Assembly (NCBI GenBank): GCA_028455995.1
Contig: JABELC010000006.1
Coordinates: 2,356,001 to 2,420,000, forward strand
Direction of reading: 5' to 3'
DNA length: 64,000 bases
Origin: Scleromitrula shiraiana
Taxonomy: Eukaryota > Ascomycota > Leotiomycetes > Helotiales > Sclerotiniaceae
The notes beneath the pieces are model-generated. The model made no database searches, was not told the DNA's origin, and worked only from the letters and a program-made list of their open reading frames with translations. Below are positions 46,208 through 57,394 of this stretch, one piece after another (position 1 is the stretch's first letter; every line of letters begins with the position of its first letter). Both the position numbers and the translations under genes were made by a program.

Positions 46208-47317
46208 ATGGAGAGCCACGCAACACCTAACGAAACACGAGGAGCTACACAGTTCCACAAGTTCCCATTGCTTCCCTCGGAGTTACGTATCAAGATCTGG
46301 CAACATGCTATCATCCAACCTCAATTGGTTGGAAAACCATCAGACTTCCGTGCGGACGCACCACGATACGCAGAAGAGGACTCTGAACAGGCCCAACATA
46401 AAAACCACATGTCCGCTTTGTTATTGGTGAACTCTGAGAGCAGACATGAGTCACTCAAGGCGTTTCCTAATATCGGATTGAAGAGAGATAGAACCCCGTT
46501 CGTACCATTTCGTACCGACCGGGATACTCTAGTTTTGGATGCTGAGGCTCTTTTCGGGGGTTCACATCCTTTCCACCCGGGTTATTTTCTAACCAGACCA
46601 CCGGGTAGAATGCACGTTAACGATCAAGCCGTCCGAATGGTTCAAATTTCCCCACGATTCTCCCATGGCTGCCTCTTATTTGGTTCTTACCCGTCTAGGC
46701 CGCAGGGAGCTATCCTTCCTACAAATTCCTTCCATAGATTCAAGAATCTTACGCACTTCATTATTCAAGACTTGCCTTGTGCGAATGCACACTTGTTCGA
46801 TGATATCGCGAATCGACAAGTGAACAGATACCGGAGCATTATCTGGTTATACAAGGTTCAGAATCCGGATCAACTTATCTTAGAAATTCGCCCAGGTCGT
46901 AAGATTGCAAAGATTTGTGCCAATCGCGAAGAACGTGAGAAGTGGTCTAAGATGGAGGAGGCCCTTGCACTGCACAAATCTTTCTATCGAGAGGAAGTAG
47001 ACATGGTGAGGCGACTTGAATGGAGACAGCATGCTCGAGCTAAGGAGAGAGCGACTGAGGAAAGGCTCGCTGCAAATCGACTGGCTGCCGAGCACCGGGC
47101 TGTGGCAAAACAGATTCGAAAAATACCTTTGGAGCAACAGACCGCAGAACAGCAAGTTGTGATCAAGCGGGCCGCGGAGGAACAGAGAAACAGATGGAGA
47201 GAGATCAAAGCAAGACGAGAACAGGGTCAAATTAGGTGGCTTGAGATCAAAGCAAGAAACACAAAGATTGCAAAAGACAAGGCTGCATGGGCGAAGCTCC
47301 CGTTCCATAATGAATAA
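46208..47317 (+). CDS. 2EXR-domain protein with a C-terminal coiled coil
   Basis: Single exon, 369 residues. Near the N-terminus is the 2EXR signature FHKFPLLPSELRIKIWQHAI (residues about 17-36), followed by LLLVNSESRHESLKAF and DTLVLDAEALF, which complete the domain (common and expanded in leotiomycetes and other Pezizomycotina; function unknown). ITHFI-like strand KNLTHFIIQDLP lies in the middle. From about residue 255 the sequence is a long Arg/Glu/Ala/Gln-rich helix, probably coiled coil, with repeated EERLAANRLAAEHRAV and KARREQGQIRWLEIKAR. The start follows ACAAAATGG, a favourable context. No signal peptide. Intact. Confidence 0.88.
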   Translation: MESHATPNETRGATQFHKFPLLPSELRIKIWQHAIIQPQLVGKPSDFRADAPRYAEEDSEQAQHKNHMSALLLVNSESRHESLKAFPNIGLKRDRTPFVPFRTDRDTLVLDAEALFGGSHPFHPGYFLTRPPGRMHVNDQAVRMVQISPRFSHGCLLFGSYPSRPQGAILPTNSFHRFKNLTHFIIQDLPCANAHLFDDIANRQVNRYRSIIWLYKVQNPDQLILEIRPGRKIAKICANREEREKWSKMEEALALHKSFYREEVDMVRRLEWRQHARAKERATEERLAANRLAAEHRAVAKQIRKIPLEQQTAEQQVVIKRAAEEQRNRWREIKARREQGQIRWLEIKARNTKIAKDKAAWAKLPFHNE

Positions 47318-48175
47318 GTACTTCTCCTCTCCACTTGTACCTAGCTCAAAGGTCTGTGTATTTTTCTATTGTTCTGCCCACATTTCATACAATACGTAGA
47401 TGAAAGTTCAAGCACTACGACTTCTCAAGTTGTACCAACACTTTTCTTTTCCTTTTTATCTCTATCGTCTATATTTTTCTTTGGCTTTATTACTGAATTG
47501 TTTCAATTTCCACAACAGATCGTTTTTTACTACTTCATTTCCCTTGAAATACATTTTTTCTTTTTTACAATACTTGAGATCTGTTTATTTGATATCATAT
47601 GTTTACATCGTTATAGTCTGTGAATGTTCACTTTTTGATAAAAATACTACAAAATAGATTAACTTGGTGTCATTTTTTCACTGTCATACTTATAATTATG
47701 GAAGTCGTAATTTGCCAAAACACTAGTCATAGTCCTTTGGGAATTTAGTTTGAAATAGGAATATGGGTATCAATTAGTCTATTTGGTTCGCTCTGCTATA
47801 CTATATAAAAATTAAATACATTGTGTAACATATATTGGGATGTGACGTGTGGTGCTATATATTGGGTATCGAGTAAGTCGTGAAGCATCGTAGTAATTAC
47901 CCTTTTTCTTTTTGTAGTTCCTTCGCTCTATTGAAAACTCCTTAAAATTTGTACTTCCTTTTTCTCGAAATTTATTTCTCGGAATTCTAACCATCTTGTA
48001 TTGTCTGACTCTCGATCCCAGATCTTATCTTGAAGTATCCAGCCCTCAATGGTGGCGATGATCGGTTGCTGTGTTTTCGATGTTGATATATCGATGGTGT
48101 TCTCCATTATGTTGACGCTAATTATTTGATCGTCCGTTTGAATTCCTCTAGTCTCATCCGTTCAAGTCCGACTCT
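47318..48175. other. Intergenic, convergent 3' ends
   Basis: T-rich 3' flank; no gene seen. Confidence 0.6.
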
Positions 48176-49577
48176 TCAAGGGTTATAGTAGGTTTGATGA
48201 CGAACTTCCTGCACTTTTCCATCTTTCATCTCTGTGCTCTTGAATAGCTGCCTTAATGGAGTCATCGGCAATGGCCAATTCACCTCGTCCAAGTCTTCCA
48301 CCTCATCTTCATCCTCATCGTCTTCATTTCTTGGCTTTCTTACTCCCAAATCCCTCTCTTCATTTTCTCCATCCTTCATATCTGCTCTCCCCTCCTCTGT
48401 ATCTGTGTTCTTTCCTTTCTTTCTGAAACTTTTCCCTCTTGGTGTTAATAGCTCGCTGCCTACAGGTTCAACGGCCGGTAATTCTGCTGGTGGCATAATC
48501 TCCGTATTGCCCAGTTCTCTCAAAGCAATACTCTCGCCATGTAATTGTGCTTTCCCTCCAGTTAATCCATTTATATCACCCATTGAATTGTGCGAACCTG
48601 TCGGGGAACCGGGGAAATATTTATCGATAATGATCGGTTGGTGGGGTGGAAGAGATGCTAGGTATTCTCGATGTTGTTTTCGCCGTGTAAAGTATATCAC
48701 TATAAATACTGTGGACATACCTAGAAGAGAACCAATTACTGGTCCGACAATCCAGGTTTTATTGAGAGATGGCGAGGAAGTGTTGATGGCTACAGCTGCA
48801 GACTGGGTAATTTCTGGTGCGGATACCATTGTTACGTTCGCAGGTGTGCTAGTGGCGGAAGTAGAGAAAGTTAATGTTGAAGATTGAAAAGGTGCAAGTA
48901 GTGACGATATGGAAGATGATTTGCTAGTTGCAGTAGCTGCTACGGATGCTATCAATTGTCAATTAAAATTACATTAAGGAATAAGTTCATTCTGTAACAC
49001 ATACCTTCAGATAAATGACTAAAGTATGCTGAAGCCCATGTAGCGGTCGATAAAACTGTTGTCCAATCTCCTGTATCACTTCTCAGGGAGCCTGTCCAAC
49101 TCGATTTACTCGTGGAAGTCACAGTTATCGTTGGTGCTGACGTAGCTTTTAACGGAGTCACTGTCGCACTTCCCTGTGAAGCTACTGATGACAGACTGGA
49201 CACTTGAGATTGATATAGAACTAGCTCAGGATCTGCTGCTGTTCCCTGGCATTGATCAAGCTCTTTCGTAATGAGTGCTGTAATATCAGGTTCGTCTGTA
49301 TTAGCTCCCGGAATATCGAGCGAATATTTTATCACACAAGTTCTACAATCGCCACAACTCGTAATGAACGTCGAATTCAGTGCACAAGAAGAATTGGAAT
49401 TAAATACTGTTGCTTCGGTTTTGCATGATGCTTTATTTCTGTCAGTTACATTAAGGATCACGACGAAGATGAAGAAAATTACTCACGGCATTCGGGAGCA
49501 CAATATGAAGCTGGCAAGACCGTCGTCGCCAATTGTCTCGCTGCAAAACTTGCAGCAATCAATCGAGGAAGATGCAT
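48176..49577 (-). CDS. Single-pass cell-surface glycoprotein with Ser/Thr-rich stalk
   Basis: Three exons (49577-49487, 49430-49005, 48948-48176) give 429 residues. Signal-like N-terminus (MHLPRLIAASFAARQLATTV), then a Cys-containing extracellular domain (YCAPECP; SCKTEATVFNSNSSCALNS; FITSCGDCRTCVIKY) with eight or so cysteines, a long Ser/Thr-rich segment likely O-glycosylated, one membrane helix at about residues 245-265 (WIVGPVIGSLLGMSTVFIVI) followed by RRKQHRE, and a 150-residue cytoplasmic tail with an acidic run (EDDEDEDEVEDLDEVNW) and a conserved-looking WPLPMTPL. The layout recalls Mid2/Wsc-type wall sensors, but the extracellular domain is not a WSC domain. The acceptor of exon 2 was chosen as ATAAAG because it alone keeps the frame. 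Function unknown. Confidence 0.8.
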
Positions 49578-52143
49578 ATCCAAAGCTTATTCCACGCCCA
49601 ATGTCTTAAGAGGAGAAATCTCTTGAGGCTATGTGGAGATGCATTTTAGTTCCCAAGACGGTGGAAAAAATTCACCACTAGAGGGTAGATTCTATTGAGA
49701 TTGTAGAAGAGCCGACGATGAAGTGGTGGTACAATGAGGTATACAAATGGTATTATGCCTTCTCTTTCCAGTAAGCATAGATTCCATCAGGCATCCAGCC
49801 TTCGATATGCTGTTACTGTGGGCAAAAGAGGGGGGTCCATTCATGATCATGGTAACAGCATCGTAAAGCTCGCCCGAAAGACTGGATGAACATGGGGACG
49901 CATGGAGATACTCCACCGAGGTTGGTAGGACAAACTCCATTTGGGTAGATGCAATATGATCGATTGGTTGTAAACCATTTCTCAATAAGACTACATGGAG
50001 AGGTTACCCTGGGAAATAATGTTCCTAATTCTTAATCAATTCTAAACGTGTGGAATAGGGTCCTCGTGGCATAAGTCATCCAAAGGAGGTCCCCGAAAAC
50101 TTCAACGAAGTTTCCATTGGCTGGATAAATTCATGAATACTCCGCCTTCATCCGTACGGTTATACTATACCTAGAAAGTATTGATTGATGGGTTGAAACA
50201 AGCATAGAACGCCACAAAATTACCAGTTCTGAACTAGCTTTTAGGGGTTTTCAGCTGAACATTTTGAAGCCATGGCAGATAACCTAACAACCTTTTGAAA
50301 GAAAATTCGTAATGGAACCAATCATCCGTTGGGATCTGAATATTGAAGACTGTATCTACAAGAAAATCTCCGTCATATCTAATGAACTCTCGGCATGAGC
50401 GTTTTGCTAGATCTTGCTTTCAAGAAGAATCACCAGGTACCGTTTTCTGGAATCTAGATATATCAATCTGATGATCTGCATTCAATTTAATATTGATGTT
50501 TCAGAAATCAGTTGATGTCATCAGTTTCTTCGTGATAATCTATAATTTACGAGAATAACTTGAATGTCGGCATAAATATGAGGAAAAGACGCGGGAATAG
50601 AGTATTTTGGCAAAAAAATATAAAGATACCAGTGATTAGCATTAATCGAATAACATTGATACTATTAATATCTATTTAATACTAGTATAGATACTATTAA
50701 GTTTTATATACTAAATTACTATGTAAAACTAAATTTAATACTATGATAAACTTGAAGTGATATTATAAATTTAATATGGTAAACTTGAAGTAATATTATA
50801 AATTATTATAATTAATTTAGTATATCATATTCAAGTTATTATTATAGTGCTACTAGTACTAGTAGTAGTAATTGCTTTATAATATATTGTAAATAGTAAC
50901 TTATAATAACTTCAACTTGAATGTAGATATTACTAGTAATAAAATGTGAATTTGATTTAACCTTTTTAAGTAATTTTAGCGATATTTATTATATTGTCTG
51001 TATTTCTTTTGCGAAAACACTCTAATGAAGACTTGCCAGTGTGAACAATATTGAATCTGACATTGGCGTAGTTGGTTCCTGAATTCACCGGTAGGGATGA
51101 AATATGTCTGGCAAGAGGAAATCCTCCAGGTCGTCCGATATGCAAATTCTACACTTGCCAAGTCATGCTGTCATCCCCAGTTACAATTCAATAAGTTGAT
51201 ATCGTGACATTCTATGTCTAGATCAAAGTGGATGAATACATCCTTCTTGGAACTCTAGGTATCTTTTCATGAAAAATACAATATTCAGGTGTCGAGTGAA
51301 AAAAATTTCGTATAATTCCGTCACGATGTTACACGAATAGTAAGTAGGCTACAGCATTCTCTCGAAACCGATTCGTCCAATTTGAGTTAATGAATATGCA
51401 AAGCAAAGAAAGAAAAGGACGGAAGAGGCTGAATCAAGCGAGAAAGTGCAGAGGGTTCCGGCTTTTCTTTTGGGATTCTTCTTAAATGTTCTTCGAGATA
51501 AGCTTGCGAAAGAAAACTCTCTTCCTTCCTTCTCATAAAGAAGGAGAGCCGTTGCCAGTGTCGTTTTACATCGGACGCGGTCTATCCTGTTGTTGGATTA
51601 GATCTCCCTCCAATCTTCATCTGGTTATTTATATCTTATTCCTTCGAATCGTAATTGTTACTACTTAAGTACACCATAAATAGTCCGAATGTTTGAAAAT
51701 CGAAATCCATCAAATAATACATATAATCACGTTAGGTTTGAAATATCTTATCGTAGCAAACTTGAGAGAATTTGTTATCTTGGTTCAAAGCAATTTACAA
51801 GGCTTGCTATCATGAAATAAGTGTACTGAGGAGCAATCTCGGGCACTTTTACAGACAGGAACTCGGAGGATATGGACGGGAGCGCTTACGGAATCATAAA
51901 TCAAAAAGTCTGGGGAAGATTAGGCCGGGAATAATGAGCCGCTAAGTGAACAATTAAAATCCTGGCATTAAGATATATCTCAATTGAAGACTCGTGCCAA
52001 TACCAATGATAGTTGCTGAGACCAATGAGGAGTTGAGTCGAAATATCTTCAGCCATAATACCTTTTGCTGATGAGAAACCTGGGTACCGTATCCGTCGAC
52101 GAGTCGACTTATCGGAAGTCATTCATGCACTATCCACGACGTA
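49578..52143. other. Intergenic, 2.6 kb, with AT-rich block at about 50600-50960
   Basis: No supportable gene. The AT-rich block carries the same ACTAGTACTAGTAGTAGT string as the blocks at 35-36 and 41-42 kb. Pyrimidine-rich stretch at 51470-51540 is unremarkable. Confidence 0.5.
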
Positions 52144-53891
52144 CTATATCGCATATATGAATTCATGATTCTCTCTGTCTGTCATATCGAGGAATTCTTG
52201 TCGTTCTAGTTTCCTGTACCCTGGTGCTGCTCTGATGATAGCATTTTTCTTATTCATCCTCCTGTAGCTCCAGGATAAAAGGACCAAATCGACAACACAA
52301 AGTCCATAACAGACAATGATAGTAATCACAGCTGATCTATAATGCGGTGCATCTTGAGGTCTGAAAGTCTGCGGACCAATGATATTTCCCACACAATAAG
52401 AAATTAGGAACATCGCCGCCACGGTCGTTTTCTTAGTGTAACCAGCAACGTTACTGGCAATTAGAGATAATACAGCAACGAAGCCGCTTGGTGCTGCTTG
52501 AGTGAGGTAATAGCCAACAAGACGGCCAACGTTGTTAGATAATGGAAGAGCGACAATGAGAATTACCCCAAGCATAGCGATAAGGAGGCCCCAAGTCGAG
52601 ATGAGTAATCTGCTGCCATGTCTGTCTCCAAGATATGCGCATACAAGGATCGAAACAATCTCAACAGCTCCACCGACCGTGCCATACAGAAGAGATTCAT
52701 CGGGAGTATAACCGAACGATACAATCAGTTGGGAAAAGAAGTTCGAAATTCCGCCTACAGAATAGTCAGTGAAGTGTGAATAGGCCGTCTATAGCGTTCT
52801 CTTACCGTTTGGAATATCGGCAACCAATCCATAAAATACAAACGCCCAGGACATTGGATCAAGCAAAGCTTCTTTAAATTGGTGCATTTTGAAGTGTATG
52901 TTTCCAACACCTTGTTGATTCTTTCTGATTCTCTCAACCGCCAATATTCGTTCCTGTGGTGTGAGAAACTTTGCGTTCAGCTGGTTGTCTGGCATGAAGT
53001 AAAGAAATATGCATCCGATAGCTACAGTCGAAAGACCAATGGCTACAAACACAATTTTCCAAGCCTCAATTGTCGAGCCATGTTTTTTCACGCCAGTTGA
53101 GATACCATATGCAACGAGGCCGCCAAGGATTTGAGCAAATCCATTAAAGCTAACCCACCATCCGGTTCTCAATCCCTGCTCCCTTTTGGTGTACCATTGA
53201 GATGTGAAGAGAGCAAATCCAGGAGTAACCGCCGCCTCAAAGACGCCTAGGAAGAAACGTACAGCCACGCCACCAGCAAAGTTGCTAGTGGCAGCCATGC
53301 AACACAACGTAGCACCCCATGCGATAACGTTGAAGGAAGCCCATTTTGCAAGTGGCAACCGTTGCAGGAGACGGTTAGTTGGGTATTCCCAGGCTAAATA
53401 TCCAATATAAAACATAGAACTTTGATTCGGTCAATATGAATGACGGCAACAAGATAGTATAGTAACTATTCGTACCTTAACCATTGATAGTTGTCACCCT
53501 CTAAATGCAGCGATGTCTTGAGACCCATGACACTTGCATATGAAAGAGTTGTTTTATCAAGATAATTTAATCCGTATACGACACAGAGCATCTGTAAACG
53601 ATATCAATAGGAAGTCTCTTGATATGCTAGACAGGCATTTACCGGCATGAGATTCCAATCAATCTTTCTCAACAACTTCTTTTCTATCTCTGACGTCAAT
53701 ACGGCCGATTCAGTTTCATGTCCAACAAATGCCTTCAATGCTTCATCTCCATCGTTGGGATCTACATGCTTCAATATGGGATCCTTTAGTTCTCCATCTC
53801 CCAAAGTGACATTGCGCTCTAGGGTATTTGGATCTTTCTTGGACTCATTCGAGTCTGTGGGCGGTAACTTCTTGTCATTGATACCCTCCAT
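52144..53891 (-). CDS. MFS transporter, anion:cation symporter (DAL5/allantoate-permease type)
   Basis: Four exons (53891-53643, 53591-53476, 53419-52806, 52754-52144) give 529 residues and 12 predicted helices. After an 80-residue acidic N-tail come KIDWNLMPMLCVVYGLNYLD and KTTLSYASVMGLKTSLHL across intron 1 (the ACS-family start), SSMFYIGYLAWEYPTNRLLQ, VRFFLGVFEAAVTPGFALFT, QWYTKREQGLRTGWWVSFNG and IGCIFLYFMPDNQLNAKFLT, all typical of Dal5/Tna1/Seo1 relatives that import organic anions, vitamins or ureido compounds. The C-half has YGTVGGAVEIVSILVCAYLG and VGNIIGPQTFRPQDAPHYRS, again a family hallmark. The start ATG at 53891 is the first in frame. Intact; substrate unknown. Confidence 0.93.
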
Positions 53892-54944
53892 TGTATCCCT
53901 CAATACTATTCAGACGAAATGGAAGTTTTGAGCAGGGGTAAACAGCAGAAACTGATGATTTGAATAACAACGGTAAACCTAAAGCAAAGTATGATGTTGC
54001 TGTAGATGTGTTATCTTATATGGTGATCAATATGAATTCTCATGCGCAACGATAGCTAGCAATGCTGCTGTACATGGTAGTACGTATGTGTTCCCAGAGC
54101 TTTTCCATGGCATAGGCATGTTATCAACCATACTCGTAGTTTGATTGGGAGACTCATAGATTCACTTGCATGGGGTGACTTCCTTCAAGGCTAATACATC
54201 ATAATCCACCACTTATATAATATCATAAGTGAGGGGAAAGCGACGAAGGTTAGGATGAATACTGATATGCTTACCTGGTGACGATGGGTCTTAAACCAAT
54301 GTGGAAGGTTGTACTCTGGAGAATTGTCGGCCCGAGATAGTGATAAGCTGGACGCTACAAGATACTGCTGTGACAGCCTCGTACTGTTGCATCATGATTC
54401 CATGACAGTATCGTATGAATACCGTCAATTTTCAATAATATCGTCCCCTTGGTTCCTGAAGATACGAATTTGTATAAGACAAGTGCGCAACCGAGTTAAA
54501 ATACTTAAGCTTAGAAGGATCCACTGCTGAACCAAATACAATCGTCAATCGGACAATCTAACTTAATAGATCAAAGCTTTATATATAATTCCTAATTCAA
54601 AATTTATAAACTTTATATCATACTATAATTATAAACCGATTATTATAAAATATTCATAAAAATTTATAATAATTCATTATTCAATTAAATTAGATTGATT
54701 ATCCGGTTGACCAATGTGTCCGGTTCAGCAGTAAATCCTTCTAGTACGGATCGCAAACGGCTCTACAGGTAGGTTCAACTGTGGTTCTAACTACTTTGTA
54801 CGAGAGCGTTAGGGTTAGAATTACATCGATTGTCTGTGTGAGTGATCGTCCATCTTATTCTCCTTTCTTACTACAAATAAGGCCATCGATACCATTTGTC
54901 GAGAAGCATTCCTTAAGCATTGCTTTTGCATACATTCCGCCGAT
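53892..54944. other. Intergenic containing a short inverted-repeat element
   Basis: Divergent promoters of the DAL5-type transporter (minus) and the small gene at 54945 (plus); the element at 54514-54741 sits about 200 bp upstream of the latter. Confidence 0.6.
54514..54741. mobile_element. Short MITE with about 44-bp inverted ends and TA duplication
   Basis: Left end GAAGGATCCACTGCTGAACC, right end the inverted complement GAAGGATTTACTGCTGAACC; similarity continues for about 44 bp at roughly 80 %. Many differences are C/T or A/G. Both ends are flanked by TA (54512-54513 and 54742-54743), as for Tc1/mariner-related elements, though a TA duplication can arise by chance. The 228-bp interior is AT-rich and noncoding. 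Confidence 0.75.
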
Positions 54945-55493
54945 ATGGCTACATCTGTTGCAGTTGCAGAAGAAGGCATGATATTTCACATCTTGACCGA
55001 AATCCCCGAAATTCACGATTATACCATGTTCGGACCATTCTATTGTCGTGAGGCAATGATACCCTCAATTATCGATAAACTTCAAAGAACAACCACGACA
55101 GGAATTCAAGAATTCGATGAACTAATGTCGGGATTATCGGATTTGGCATCTTTCGAGCAATTTAGCACAAAGACAAAAGACGGTTACACATTGAAAATGG
55201 AGGTGATAAAAGAGGAGAATCCAAAAGTGGCTGCTACATTGCCAGGCGAGGCTTGGGTTGTAATATGCGCCAAAATCAATGCCACCACACAAAAGCAGGA
55301 AGGTCTATCAATTGGCGGAACATATACCTCCTGTGCTGCCGCCAACAGAGGGGCGGAGGAGCTCATCGCTGATATTGTAACAGGTGGGGAACACATATGC
55401 CAATCGAAACCGGATGGCACTGTGGTTTGGTTGGGGTTGGGCAAACAAGGCGCATTCATGGTAGAATCTAGACATGATCAAGGAGAAAAATAA
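54945..55493 (+). CDS. Small protein of unknown function
   Basis: Single exon, 182 residues, from ATG 54945 (CGATATGG). No signal peptide or membrane helix. Composition is balanced and coding-like: IFHILTEIPEIHDYTMFGPF, then FDELMSGLSDLASFEQFSTK, GEAWVVICAKINATTQKQEG, LSIGGTYTSCAAANRGAEEL and DGTVVWLGLGKQGAFMVESR. The second half alternates strands and helices and could be a small alpha/beta fold. I do not recognise the family. The MITE just upstream may affect its promoter; that is speculation. Confidence 0.6.
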   Translation: MATSVAVAEEGMIFHILTEIPEIHDYTMFGPFYCREAMIPSIIDKLQRTTTTGIQEFDELMSGLSDLASFEQFSTKTKDGYTLKMEVIKEENPKVAATLPGEAWVVICAKINATTQKQEGLSIGGTYTSCAAANRGAEELIADIVTGGEHICQSKPDGTVVWLGLGKQGAFMVESRHDQGEK

Positions 55494-57394
55494 TAGCGAA
55501 TCGCGAAAGCGATTCTCTATCATTTCTGGGTATTTATCGACGGTGGATACAACATACGTACAGAAATATCCTACTAGGGCTGTCAATCACCAATCGAGAG
55601 ATAGACGAGAGCTTTTCGAAGGAGTTGAAAATAAATCAGGACCCATTAGAGCTTTTCACTCTGGCTACTTCAGCTAGACTGCAAGATTCTCCCCAATCCT
55701 AATATAAGAGGTGCTATACCTTTCTTGCTGTCAGACCGCCAAGGTTCGTTTGCGACTTGAAGAGGAAAATTCTTACCATTATGGGAAGAGAAATCTTTTA
55801 ATACTATTGACACACCAATCTGCATTCTTGGAGGACTCGAACCTTGGTTAAAATAATGGGGTGTAAAGACTCAATTGCCAATTACTCTATGGTTCTCACC
55901 ATGTTCTTTACCTTTTCGTGTAAGAACTTACTTGCTGTGCTTGTATATGCCGATAACTCCATGTCATTGATGGAATTTAAAAAATGCAAGGTTATATCCG
56001 GTCACTTTCTATCAGCCTCAAGGTCCAGATCCACGGTAGTGGGTTTTTTACCGACATGATTTACTCTTTTACGTCTGGCCTTGATGGACAATTACCCACT
56101 ACCCAAGCAGCCAGCGCCTAACATGTCACCTAGGCTTGTAGCTTGCCAACAAGCAAAAGCGTGTCGGTGCACTTTACGTATCACATAATCTGGAACCCAA
56201 GTATTACAATGGACCACTCGGTATGCTCCCGTTTACAGCATCTATTCCCAATCACCGCTTCGCAAATATACCTGGTTCGCTGTCCCCTATCCCATGCGAT
56301 TCATTTGCGTATATCTTCATCTTAATTAATGACATATAGACAAATTTCACCCTCTGTCCTTGCTATTCGTCGTGTCGTACAGAGAGCATACAATGGTAGA
56401 CTGCAATGATAAATTTTAATGTCATCTTCAATGGAGAACGCTGCCAGGTAGTAGTGGATCTACAGGACAACTCTGATATACGTACGGAGAGCTGAGTCTA
56501 GAAAGTTTTGCTCGATGCAAGCCCGAGATCTTATGCCTCCTTAGAGACAGCTGTGCGAAAAGATTTTATGGAGTCCGCTCATCACTTGGACAAATCATGT
56601 CTGCTTCTACTTTACTAGTTTAAGATATCTTTTTGCATATCCTTTGACATCTCCAGCTTTTTGCTCTTTAATCCGCCGTAAATCCGGATATCCCCAGAAA
56701 ATTGATATCAAAAGTTTTGGGTTGGTAATCAATTTTAATTTTAGGGTGATGCTCGGACATCGTTGGCTCTTCCACTCCGCTCTTTCTATGTGGTGGTTCA
56801 ATGATTTTCCCGACCGGGGTATCTATTTTAAAGGCTTAAACTTAGAAGTTGAATTACAAACCAAGTGGGGACAGGAATGTATTATTTCTGCCGTTACAGT
56901 CATATCGCTAGACTTGTGTAAGCACTACGAAAATCTTCAAGCCGTTTCACCTCATTGGAATGGCTCTTGGGTATCTAAGTGTCTTTGACTGGCGTGATGG
57001 GATTCCATGTACCAGGCGTCTATTATCTCTATCAGATCTTATTCGATATAGAGTCATGACAGGAAGACGTGATATGCTTCAAGCGTGTACTGTATCATCA
57101 ATCAAGGGGGCTCTTCACGGGTAATCTCTGCGCTTCATTGTCCCACCCCTGTTTGGTATCTGATATGACTCAGCTTTTAAATTGCATATATATATATATA
57201 TATGGACATCTTGTCTTCATGTCACTCTCTTCCTAAAGAAACCTTGATCTCTGTTTTTAAGTACACCGTTGTTGTTCGTTGGAGGTTTTCAAGAACGTCC
57301 AAAACTTCAAATAGAGGCAACTTATCCATGTCATTGCCCTCCAATCCCATACTTGCTTCAAACATATAGCTAATTGTCAGAACGAATAACAGAT
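55494..57394. other. Intergenic, 1.9 kb
   Basis: Scattered short frames without family similarity. A (TA)n tract lies at about 57184-57203, roughly 200 bp upstream of the DHA2 gene and within its presumed promoter. Confidence 0.5.

Noticed and set aside
49692..49985. 97-codon minus-strand frame
   Set aside because: Composition is not coding-like and there is no domain or splice support.
55800..55900. Possible tRNA on the minus strand (GGTTCGAGTCC box-B-like string)
   Set aside because: No matching acceptor stem and no proper D or anticodon arm; T stem pairs only in part.
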